In this document: piece after piece, positions 1 to 5,339 of the stretch
Position numbering within the stretch: the stretch's first letter is position 1
How the letters are laid out: every line of letters starts with the position of its first letter
Assembly (NCBI GenBank): GCA_959018155.1
Contig: CAUEKH010000154.1
Location: 1 to 6,338, forward strand
From: an uncultured Hungatella sp.
GTDB taxonomy: Bacteria; Bacillota; Clostridia; Lachnospirales; Lachnospiraceae
Direction of reading: 5' to 3'
DNA length: 6,338 bases
The notes under the pieces: model-generated
What the model was told of the DNA's origin: nothing
Database searches by the model: none
The model's input: the letters and a program-made list of their open reading frames with translations, nothing else
Made by a program: the position numbers and the translations under genes

Positions 1-689
1 TTGAGTAACTCGGCATCAATTCCGTCGGCTTCCAGCAGTCTGGCCGCCTCCAGCGAGTGAGCGACTTCCAGCCCTGTGGCCACAATCGTTATGTCCTTCC
101 CTTCGCGGAGAATGACCCCTTTTCCCATCTGGAACTCGTAATCGGGGCGGTCATTGATAACCGGAACCGCCAGACGGCCGAACCGCATATAGACCGGACC
201 TTCATACTCTGCCGCCGCCTTCACGGCTGCCTTCGTCTCCACATCATCAGACGGGCAGAGAACCACCATACCCGGAATCGTCCTCATCAGCGCGATATCC
301 TCGTTGCACTGATGTGTCGCTCCGTCCTCGCCGACAGAAATCCCGGCATGAGTCGCGCCAATCTTTACATTCAGATGAGGATAGCCGATGGAGTTACGCA
401 CCTGTTCAAACGCCCTGCCCGCCGCAAACATGGCAAATGTACTGGCAAATGGAATCTTCCCCGTAGTCGCAAGTCCCGCCGCAATTCCCATCATATTGCA
501 CTCCGCGATCCCGCAGTCAATATGGCGCTCCGGAAATGCTTTTTTGAAAATACCGGTTTTTGTGGCGGCCGCCAAGTCAGCGTCCAGCACCACGATCTTC
601 TCATTGACAGCCCCAAGCTCCGCCAGGGCATTGCCGTAGCTTTCTCTCGTCGCTATCTTCTTCACAGTCTTTTCCATCATCTCTGGCAT
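1..689 (-). CDS. tkt: Transketolase, C-terminal subunit (partial, 3' end beyond left edge)
   Basis: This gene encodes the second half of a split transketolase (pyrimidine-binding and C-terminal domains). It pairs with the N-terminal subunit encoded just upstream to transfer two-carbon ketol units between sugar phosphates in the cytosol. The minus strand reads open for 229 codons from ATG 689-687 to the window edge; about 80 residues of a normal subunit of roughly 310 are missing. Visible marks are GIAECNMMGIAAG at residues 60-72, with E63 as the expected glutamate that activates thiamine diphosphate, the GEDGATHQ block at 120-127, and a start of the C-terminal domain near residue 200. Family members usually have Gln where this one has Cys64. 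The chosen start has AGGTGA six bases upstream. It overlaps the end of the upstream gene by 13 bases, which suggests translational coupling. ATG 680, forming an ATGA overlap, is an alternative start but is worse placed for the ribosome binding site. Confidence 0.93.
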   Translation of the reverse strand, partial: MPEMMEKTVKKIATRESYGNALAELGAVNEKIVVLDADLAAATKTGIFKKAFPERHIDCGIAECNMMGIAAGLATTGKIPFASTFAMFAAGRAFEQVRNSIGYPHLNVKIGATHAGISVGEDGATHQCNEDIALMRTIPGMVVLCPSDDVETKAAVKAAAEYEGPVYMRFGRLAVPVINDRPDYEFQMGKGVILREGKDITIVATGLEVAHSLEAARLLEADGIDAELL

Positions 690-1516
690 AATGCTTCACC
701 TGCTTTCTCCAAATCTGCCATCGCAACCTCATACAGTTCATCGTTTGGCGCGGCTCCGTGCCATGCCACAGCGCCTTCCATGAAGGAAACGCCTTTCCCC
801 TTTAAGGTCTTTGCAATGATGGCTGTCGGCATCCCCTTCGTCTCTCTGGCTTCTGCAAATGCCTTCTCTATCTGCCCGAAATCGTGGCCGTCGATGCAGA
901 TGACATGGAAATTAAATGCCTCAAACTTCTTATCTATGGGGTTGGGCGAGCAGACTTCATCCACGGAACCGTCGATCTGAAGGCCATTATTGTCCACAAT
1001 CACCACCAGGTTGTCAAGTTTCCTGTGGCCTGCGAACATGGCGGCTTCCCACACCTGCCCCTCCTCCAGTTCTCCGTCTCCGAGGAGGGTGTAAACTCTG
1101 TAATCCCTGCCGTCCATCTTGGCGGAAAGAGCCATGCCGACGGCGGCGGAGATTCCCTGTCCCAGGGAACCGCTGGACATATCAACTCCCGGGATATGCT
1201 TCCTGTCGGGATGCCCCTGTAAATACGAACCGGTATGGCGCAGCGTCTTCAAATCCTCAACCGGGAAAAATCCCCTGTTTGCCAGTGTGGAATAATAGGC
1301 CGGCGCCACATGCCCTTTAGAAAGGACGAAGCGGTCGCGGTCCTCCTTCCGCGGATCCTTCTCGTCGATGTTCATTTCCTTAAAATAAAGCCAGGTAAAT
1401 AAATCCGCCGATGACAGAGAGCCGCCCGGATGGCCGGATTTAGCAGCGTGTACAGCCGTCACGATTCCCTTGCGGATCTCATTGGCGGTCTTTTTCAAAT
1501 CCAGATAGTCGCTCAA
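677..1516 (-). CDS. tkt: Transketolase, N-terminal subunit
   Basis: This is the thiamine diphosphate pyrophosphate-binding half of a split transketolase, 279 residues, the usual length for the separate N-terminal subunit. Visible motifs are SGHPGGSLS (27-35), LSKGH (65-69), GSLGQG (116-121), the ThDP/Mg motif beginning GDGELEEGQ (146-154) and closing at NN (176-177), then KGKG (239-242) and WHG (252-254). With the adjacent C-terminal subunit it should form the active enzyme of the non-oxidative pentose phosphate pathway. The start is TTG at 1516-1514: the frame is closed upstream by the transaldolase TAA, only 18 bases away, no in-frame ATG lies between, and a GAGAGGGGG tract sits nine bases before the TTG. 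The nearby ATG at 1523 is out of frame. The gene is co-transcribed with transaldolase (18-base gap) and overlaps the next gene by 13 bases. Confidence 0.96.
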   Translation of the reverse strand: MSDYLDLKKTANEIRKGIVTAVHAAKSGHPGGSLSSADLFTWLYFKEMNIDEKDPRKEDRDRFVLSKGHVAPAYYSTLANRGFFPVEDLKTLRHTGSYLQGHPDRKHIPGVDMSSGSLGQGISAAVGMALSAKMDGRDYRVYTLLGDGELEEGQVWEAAMFAGHRKLDNLVVIVDNNGLQIDGSVDEVCSPNPIDKKFEAFNFHVICIDGHDFGQIEKAFAEARETKGMPTAIIAKTLKGKGVSFMEGAVAWHGAAPNDELYEVAMADLEKAGEALCQR

Positions 1517-1525
1517 ACCCCATTT

Positions 1526-1534
1526 CCCCCTCTC
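1526..1534 (-). promoter_or_regulatory. Ribosome binding site deciding the TTG start of the transketolase N-terminal subunit
   Basis: The tract GAGAGGGGG follows directly after the transaldolase stop codon and lies nine bases before TTG 1516. It supports the TTG start, since the in-frame space upstream contains no ATG or GTG before the stop. Confidence 0.7.
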
Positions 1535-2188
1535 TTATTCTCCGAAAACAGCTTTGTAATCAGCCTGGAACTTGGCAATTCCCTGGTCTGTCAGCGGATG
1601 CTTTGTCATCTGCTCTAAAACCCCATACGGTACGGTTGCGATATCCGCGCCTGCTAACGCACAGTCAATGACATGGATCGGATTGCGGACGCTGGCTGCG
1701 ATAATCTCAGTCTTGATATCTGCAATGCGGAAAATGTCAACGATGGTCTGGATTAATTCTACGCCCGGCTGGGAAATATCATCGAGACGGCCCAAGAACG
1801 GAGATACGTATGTGGCCCCGGCTCTCGCTGCCAGCAGCGCCTGGTTTGCGCTGAACACCAGAGTTACGTTGGTCTTGATTCCCTCAGCGTTCAATACCTT
1901 GACTGCCTTTAAGCCTTCTACCGTCATCGGAATCTTGACAACCATGTTCGGGTGGATTGCCGCAATCTCACGACCCTCTTTAATCATACCTTCCGCATCG
2001 GTCGTCGTAGCCTTTACCTCACCGCTGATCGGCCCATCTACGATGGAGGTGATCTCTTTAATAACCTCGTTGAAATCTCTTCCCTCTTTTGCAATCAGGG
2101 ACGGGTTTGTCGTTACCCCGCAGATAATCCCCATGTCATTCGCTTTCCTGATATCCTCTACCTTTGCTGTGTCCACAAAAAACTTCAT
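1535..2188 (-). CDS. tal: Transaldolase (short TalC/FSA-type subfamily)
   Basis: This 217-residue TIM-barrel enzyme moves the dihydroxyacetone unit between sedoheptulose-7-phosphate and fructose-6-phosphate in the non-oxidative pentose phosphate pathway. Motifs are VTTNPS (25-30), the Schiff-base lysine K85 in VVKIPMT (83-89), TNVTLVFS (106-113) and SPFLGRLDD (129-137). The short form covers both true transaldolases and fructose-6-phosphate aldolases. Here F131 aligns with Tyr131 of E. coli FsaA, and E57 aligns with its Gln59. Phe and Glu at these sites are the transaldolase state, so I call it a transaldolase, not an aldolase. ATG 2188 has a strong AAGGAG seven bases upstream. It is the first gene of an operon with both transketolase subunits and has a well-formed promoter at 2304-2277 with about 80 bases of AT-rich leader. 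Confidence 0.95.
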   Translation of the reverse strand: MKFFVDTAKVEDIRKANDMGIICGVTTNPSLIAKEGRDFNEVIKEITSIVDGPISGEVKATTTDAEGMIKEGREIAAIHPNMVVKIPMTVEGLKAVKVLNAEGIKTNVTLVFSANQALLAARAGATYVSPFLGRLDDISQPGVELIQTIVDIFRIADIKTEIIAASVRNPIHVIDCALAGADIATVPYGVLEQMTKHPLTDQGIAKFQADYKAVFGE

Positions 2189-2245
2189 TGTTCTTCTCCT
2201 TTACCTTTTTTATTTTTTGGATTAAAATGTTATTTCGTTTTATGT

Positions 2246-2260
2246 ATTAATTCAATTAAT
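2246..2260. promoter_or_regulatory. Perfect 15-bp palindrome downstream of the operon promoter (candidate operator)
   Basis: ATTAATT-C-AATTAAT is a perfect inverted repeat with a single central base. It lies about 10-24 bases downstream of the predicted transcription start of the transaldolase operon, a position where a bound repressor could block transcription. The flanks are also AT-rich, so chance is a real possibility. Assignment to the neighbouring ROK protein is inference from position. Confidence 0.35.
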
Positions 2261-2276
2261 TAATATCCTCGATTAA

Positions 2277-2304
2277 ATAATACCACAGTTGGGGAAATTG
2301 TCAA
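2277..2304 (-). promoter_or_regulatory. Sigma-A promoter of the transaldolase-transketolase operon
   Basis: A consensus -35 box TTGACA (2304-2299), a 16-base spacer and a -10 box TATTAT (2282-2277) face the transaldolase gene. The predicted start is near 2270, giving a leader of about 80 bases. The -35 box lies inside a small palindrome, ATTG-T-CAAT (2297-2305), and the 14-bp repeat array ends 18 bases upstream of it. Confidence 0.75.
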
Positions 2305-2322
2305 TAGGGAAAATTCATTTTA

Positions 2323-2434
2323 TTTTCTGCACCTCACCTTCTGCACCCCATCTCCTGTACCTCATCTTCTGCACCTCATCTTCCGCACCTCACCTTCTGC
2401 ACCTTATCTCCTGCACCTTATCTTCTGCACCAGT
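2323..2434. repeat. Tandem array of eight 14-bp units
   Basis: Eight contiguous 14-bp units have the plus-strand consensus TCTTCTGCACCTCA: 2323-2336, 2337-2350, 2351-2364, 2365-2378 (exact consensus), 2379-2392, 2393-2406, 2407-2420 and 2421-2434. Units 1 to 7 differ from the consensus by 0-2 bases each, all of them C/T transitions. Unit 8 is degraded at its last three bases, and a much weaker ninth copy may follow to 2448. The period is not a multiple of three, which argues against a coding repeat. The plus strand is pyrimidine-rich. The array lies between the ROK terminator and the transaldolase operon promoter, so it should be largely untranscribed. Confidence 0.93.
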
Positions 2435-2480
2435 ACTCTGTCCGCACTTCGTCATTGATAGCATCATCAAAATAAAGAGG

Positions 2481-2534
2481 AAACAAAAAATGAAGGAAGA
2501 ACAGACCGCTTTAAGTCTGTCCCGCCTTCATTTT
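2481..2534 (-). terminator. Rho-independent terminator of the ROK gene
   Basis: Read on the minus strand, the outer arms AAAATGAAGG (2534-2525) and CCTTCATTTT (2496-2487) pair over 10 bp. Inside is a second stem, ACAGAC (2520-2515) with GTCTGT (2506-2501), closing an 8-base loop, separated from the outer stem by a 4 x 4 internal loop. A T tract TTTTTTGTTT (2490-2481) follows. It is placed 68 bases after the ROK stop codon. Confidence 0.75.
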
Positions 2535-2608
2535 CAATTACCTTATTTCCGATTACTTTATTTTCGGTTACTCTATTTCCAATTCCTTTATTTCCATTGA
2601 TTTATTTC
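2535..2608. repeat. Tandem array of five 15-bp units at the 3' end of the ROK gene
   Basis: Units approximate the plus-strand consensus CAATTACTTTATTTC: 2535-2549, 2550-2564, 2565-2579, 2580-2594, and a 14-base diverged unit at 2595-2608. The first four carry one to three differences each, nearly all transitions. The fifth spans the TAA stop of the ROK gene and its last codon, so the array begins in coding sequence and fills the 3' untranslated region up to the terminator stem. It is unrelated in sequence to the 14-bp array on the other side of that terminator. Confidence 0.85.
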
Positions 2609-3825
2609 TGCAACTCTTCCTCTTCCGCCCTGACGATAAACCGCCCTGGACTGTCGAAAATCCGGTCAATAGCCACGATTGCAGCTCCCGTCAGAATCGG
2701 GTCGCCCTCATACGTGCTGATAGACAGGGTAAGCCCCTCCCACACATCCGAGAGCACCCCTTCCCGCACCGTGTCCCGGACCACGGTTTCCATCAGTTCC
2801 GGATTCGGCCTGGCCATATCATCGCCTATGATAATCCTGTCCGGATTAATCACATTGACAATGCTGATAATCCCGATTCCAAGGCTCTCACACGCACTGC
2901 GGTAACACCCGGTACAGAAGGAATCCCCCTCCCGGATCTGCCGCTCCACGTCTTCAAAATTGCAGCCTTCCGTTCCGGCCCGGTCGCCGTATACCGCTTT
3001 CACCAGTTCCAGCGAGGAGGCGTACCGTTCGAGACACCCCTTATTTCCACAGGCGCACGGCTTTCCGTTTCTGTCAATGGTCATATGGCCAATCTCGCCG
3101 GCAGTTCCCAGCGCGCCCTCATAAATCTTTCCGTTCATCACAATTCCGGCCCCGATGCCCTGCCCGGCCGCAATATAGACCAGAATATCGTCGTGGTACG
3201 CGTCTTTCAAATCCCACATGTGGGCGTAGGCTCCCGCATTGGCATTGTGCTCCAAAAACACCGGAATCTCCAGTCTTTCATCGAAATACGCCTTCAAATC
3301 CACGTCCTTCCAGATATCCGCCCCGGTAATCAGCGCAATCCTGTTCTTTTTCGCGATAAATGGTCCCGGCACCGCCATACCGGCCGCCAGAATAGAGTCC
3401 TTTCCGTACCGTTTCATCAAAAGCCTTATCTCAGACACAATCTGGCTTAAAATAGTCTCCGCATTCAGGCTGTCATCCGTTTTATACTCCACCCGTTTTT
3501 TCGTAATCTCTTTCCCCGTCAAATCAAAGAGTCCCACGCTGTAATGCTTCCTCGCAAGACGCACACCGATTACACGGTACTGCTCCGTATTGATCGAGAT
3601 CCCGATCGAGCGCCGGCCCTTGCTGCCATTTAAAAAACCAACCTCCTTCACGATTCCCCAGTTTAGAAAATCCTTCATGATATTGGTAACGGTCGCCTGC
3701 TTAAGCCCTGTAAGCGCCGCTAAATGCGCTCTCGAACAGGTGCCCTCTCTTCTCAAATTCTTTAGCAGGAGTGAGCGGTTCATTTCCTGCGTCACGTCCT
3801 GATTAATGCCCCGATTCTGGACCAT
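2602..3825 (-). CDS. ROK-family transcriptional repressor, XylR-like
   Basis: This 407-residue protein is a cytoplasmic sugar-responsive DNA-binding regulator. Residues about 15-75 form a winged helix-turn-helix (LAALTGLKQATVTNIM, 35-50, is the recognition core), followed by a ROK domain. The ROK zinc site is intact: H247 in EIGHM plus the CACGNKGC cysteines at 257, 259 and 264. Kinase features are missing: the position of the catalytic Asp in sugar kinases is N194 in EHNANAGA, and the DxGxT phosphate loop is replaced by VRLARK near residue 90. This fits a pure regulator of the XylR type. ATG 3825 has GGAGAG ten bases upstream. It sits directly upstream of, and in the same direction as, the transaldolase-transketolase operon, so pentose-responsive control of that operon and of itself is plausible but unproven; the effector cannot be read from sequence. 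Confidence 0.93.
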   Translation of the reverse strand: MVQNRGINQDVTQEMNRSLLLKNLRREGTCSRAHLAALTGLKQATVTNIMKDFLNWGIVKEVGFLNGSKGRRSIGISINTEQYRVIGVRLARKHYSVGLFDLTGKEITKKRVEYKTDDSLNAETILSQIVSEIRLLMKRYGKDSILAAGMAVPGPFIAKKNRIALITGADIWKDVDLKAYFDERLEIPVFLEHNANAGAYAHMWDLKDAYHDDILVYIAAGQGIGAGIVMNGKIYEGALGTAGEIGHMTIDRNGKPCACGNKGCLERYASSLELVKAVYGDRAGTEGCNFEDVERQIREGDSFCTGCYRSACESLGIGIISIVNVINPDRIIIGDDMARPNPELMETVVRDTVREGVLSDVWEGLTLSISTYEGDPILTGAAIVAIDRIFDSPGRFIVRAEEEELQK

Positions 3826-3871
3826 ACTGTCTTATCTCTCCAATCCATCATGCACCTGCCGGTTGACAGGG

Positions 3872-3888
3872 ACATTGTTCTCAATTGT
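3872..3888. promoter_or_regulatory. Imperfect inverted repeat at the ROK promoter start site (candidate operator)
   Basis: ACATTG-TTCT-CAATTGT is an inverted repeat, perfect over ATTG/CAAT, with a one-base offset further out. It starts just downstream of the -10 box and covers the predicted transcription start, the expected place for an autoregulatory operator. A related ATTG-T-CAAT with a shorter spacer overlaps the -35 box of the transaldolase operon. Confidence 0.35.
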
Positions 3889-3891
3889 TTT

Positions 3892-3920
3892 ATTATATCA
3901 TATCGGGAGAGAGATGACCA
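3892..3920 (-). promoter_or_regulatory. Extended -10 promoter of the ROK gene
   Basis: The minus strand carries TGATATAAT (3900-3892), a full extended -10 element, with a weak -35 TGGTCA (3920-3915) 17 bases upstream. The predicted start near 3885 gives a leader of about 60 bases. No convincing terminator lies between the antiporter stop and this promoter, so read-through from the antiporter is possible. Confidence 0.6.
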
Positions 3921-3940
3921 GATAAGGATTAAAAATGACT

Positions 3941-5125
3941 CTATGCCTGCGCTTTCGAGAGAAATTTCCGGTAAGTCATGTCCACCCCGAACGCCCCCAG
4001 TGGCGCGGTAATCAGAATGGCAAGCACCGCCACGGTCAGCACGATTTTCCCGCAGGGAAGTCCCATGGAAAGCGGCAGGGAACCGATAGCCGCCTGCACC
4101 GTCGCCTTTGGCATATAGGCGATCATGCAGAAGAGGCGTTCCCTGCCGGTCAGCTTCGTCCTAATCAGGCAGCAGAATACCCCGGCCATGCGGAAAATCA
4201 GTACCCCAAAGATGACAAGGACAGCCGCCGCGCCGGCCGATAACGCATAACTGATATCCACAGTCGCGCCCACCAGCACGAAAAGCAGCACCTCCGCCGC
4301 GACCCACAGCTTCGAGAACTTGACCGAAAGCCGCTCCGCCGCCTCCGTCCGCCTTTTCTGAATGGCTATCCCCATACTCATGACCGCCAGCAGGCCGGAA
4401 AATGGGATTTTCCCCTTCAGGGTATTTTCAACTGCCACGAACAGGAACGCCGCACTTAAGAGAATCAGCACCTTCACGGAATCTCTCATATGGAACGCCT
4501 GAAAGAACCGGGCCAGAAGCCAGCCGGCCAAAAGTCCCGCAATAAGTCCCACGATGATTGACACCGGAATCTGGACGAAGCTGGAAGGAGATACTTTCTC
4601 TCCCTGGGCAAGACCTGTAAATGCGGTAAACATGACGATCACGAACACATCATCCACCGACGCTCCGGCAAGAATCATCTGGGGAATACTCTGCTCCGTC
4701 CCGTATCCATTTTCCATGAGATTCAGCATCTTTGGCACAATCACGGCCGGTGACACGGCGGCCACAACGGCGCCCATAACGGCCGCCTCGATCACAGAGA
4801 CCCCCAGCAAACGGGGCGCAATCAGGATCATCCCGGTCATCTCAAAGCAAGCCGGAACGAAGCACATCAGAATGGCCGGCCTTCCCACCTTCTTTAAATC
4901 CTGAATATCGAGAGACAGCCCGGCCCTGGTCAGAATGATAATCAGCGCCAGCTGCCGTAAATCCGCTGAAATCCCCAGAATTGATTCGTCCAGAAGATTG
5001 AACGCATATGGCCCCAAAAGCATTCCGGTTATCAGAAGCCCCAGCAGGCCGGGAAGACGCAGCTTCTTAAATACCCAGCTGAGAAACAGGCCTGAAAGAA
5101 AGATATACGCAAGACTTGTCAACAT
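3941..5125 (-). CDS. Monovalent cation:proton antiporter, CPA superfamily (Na+/H+ exchanger domain)
   Basis: This 394-residue, very hydrophobic membrane protein has about 12 predicted transmembrane segments. It should exchange Na+ or K+ for protons across the cytoplasmic membrane. Family marks are the first-helix pair with LPGLLGLLITGMLLGP (24-39), RAGL (67-70), AVSPAVIVPKML (123-134) in the unwound helix, the ion-binding pair D158-D159 in ASVDDVF, and PKATVQAA (339-346). The Asp-Asp pair, not Asn-Asp, is usually associated with electrogenic CPA2-type exchange, though cation preference cannot be fixed. There is no C-terminal TrkA-N or other regulatory domain. The start is ATG 5125: GGAGG (5137-5133) lies eight bases upstream, and the longer in-frame reading from TTG 5140 would begin inside that binding site. 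It lies between a penicillin-binding protein terminator and the ROK gene, with no obvious functional partner. Confidence 0.9.
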   Translation of the reverse strand: MLTSLAYIFLSGLFLSWVFKKLRLPGLLGLLITGMLLGPYAFNLLDESILGISADLRQLALIIILTRAGLSLDIQDLKKVGRPAILMCFVPACFEMTGMILIAPRLLGVSVIEAAVMGAVVAAVSPAVIVPKMLNLMENGYGTEQSIPQMILAGASVDDVFVIVMFTAFTGLAQGEKVSPSSFVQIPVSIIVGLIAGLLAGWLLARFFQAFHMRDSVKVLILLSAAFLFVAVENTLKGKIPFSGLLAVMSMGIAIQKRRTEAAERLSVKFSKLWVAAEVLLFVLVGATVDISYALSAGAAAVLVIFGVLIFRMAGVFCCLIRTKLTGRERLFCMIAYMPKATVQAAIGSLPLSMGLPCGKIVLTVAVLAILITAPLGAFGVDMTYRKFLSKAQA

Positions 5126-5132
5126 TTTTATT

Positions 5133-5137
5133 TCCTC
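5133..5137 (-). promoter_or_regulatory. Ribosome binding site fixing the antiporter start at ATG 5125
   Basis: A full GGAGG lies eight bases before ATG 5125. An upstream in-frame TTG (5140-5138) directly abuts this GGAGG and therefore is unlikely to be the start; it would add five residues. A TATAAT at 5147-5142 resembles a -10 box, but it has no acceptable -35 and would put the transcript start within this site, so the antiporter promoter remains unidentified. Confidence 0.85.
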
Positions 5138-5206
5138 CAAAATTATAGAATAACGGTGCCGCCATAACGACAGAGAACCCTCGCCTCCCCGCGCTGCTTA
5201 AGCCGC

Positions 5207-5250
5207 AAAAAAGGCTGATACCCCTGCATTATCTGCAGAAGTCATCAGCC
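5207..5250 (-). terminator. Rho-independent terminator of the penicillin-binding protein gene
   Basis: On the minus strand GGCTGAT (5250-5244) pairs with ATCAGCC (5219-5213), with an inner hairpin CTGCA-GATAA-TGCAG between them, followed immediately by six T (5212-5207). It lies about 90 bases after the penicillin-binding protein stop. A competing 8-bp pairing, GCTGATAC (5259-5252) with GTATCAGC (5221-5214), uses almost the same 3' arm. Confidence 0.85.
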
Positions 5251-5339
5251 TGTATCAGCGGTTTGAGCATCAGCTCCGGGAGAACCTCATTCCCTTGTTT
5301 TGTATCTTACCATGCAAAATGTCTCCGTGTCAACCGGAT

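Larger units (their letters stand above)
2189..2601. other. Intergenic region between ROK gene and transaldolase operon
   Basis: This 413-base gap contains no supportable gene. In the direction of transcription (right to left) it holds a 15-bp tandem array, the ROK terminator hairpin, a short unstructured stretch at 2435-2480 (with only a weak TTGAT/ATCAA inverted repeat at 2455-2470), a 14-bp tandem array, the operon promoter, a palindrome, and an A-rich leader ending in the transaldolase ribosome binding site. Base composition is far more AT-rich than the flanking genes except in the 14-bp array. Confidence 0.8.

Noticed and set aside
57..980. 307-codon plus-strand open frame opposite the two transketolase genes
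   Set aside because: It lies wholly antisense to genes with intact catalytic motifs, has no recognisable domain, and its openness follows from the codon bias of the real genes.
1572..2225. 217-codon plus-strand open frame mirroring transaldolase
   Set aside because: It is antisense to transaldolase over nearly its full length; the low-complexity hydrophobic translation resembles a shadow frame.
2323..2434. 14-bp repeats as a CRISPR array
   Set aside because: The units are contiguous with no spacers, far too short for CRISPR repeats, and no cas gene is visible.
2289..2600. 103-codon plus-strand open frame with a repetitive product (SAPHLL, LLYFR)
   Set aside because: The peptide repeats come from translating the 14-bp and 15-bp arrays. 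It begins at TTG without a good binding site, runs through a terminator hairpin, and a 14-bp period is not codon-sized.
3863..3896. Plus-strand promoter from TTGACA (3863-3868) with TATTAT (3891-3896)
   Set aside because: The spacer is 22 bases, too long for a sigma-A promoter, and no plus-strand gene follows.
5061..5165. Small minus-strand upstream frame from ATG 5165 overlapping the antiporter start
   Set aside because: It is out of frame, has no clear ribosome binding site, and nothing supports its translation beyond a chance ATG.
5150..5170. T-box-like GGCGGCACCG in the antiporter leader
   Set aside because: It only loosely resembles the T-box consensus, lies after the terminator and not before one, and the gene is not an amino-acid or tRNA-synthetase gene.
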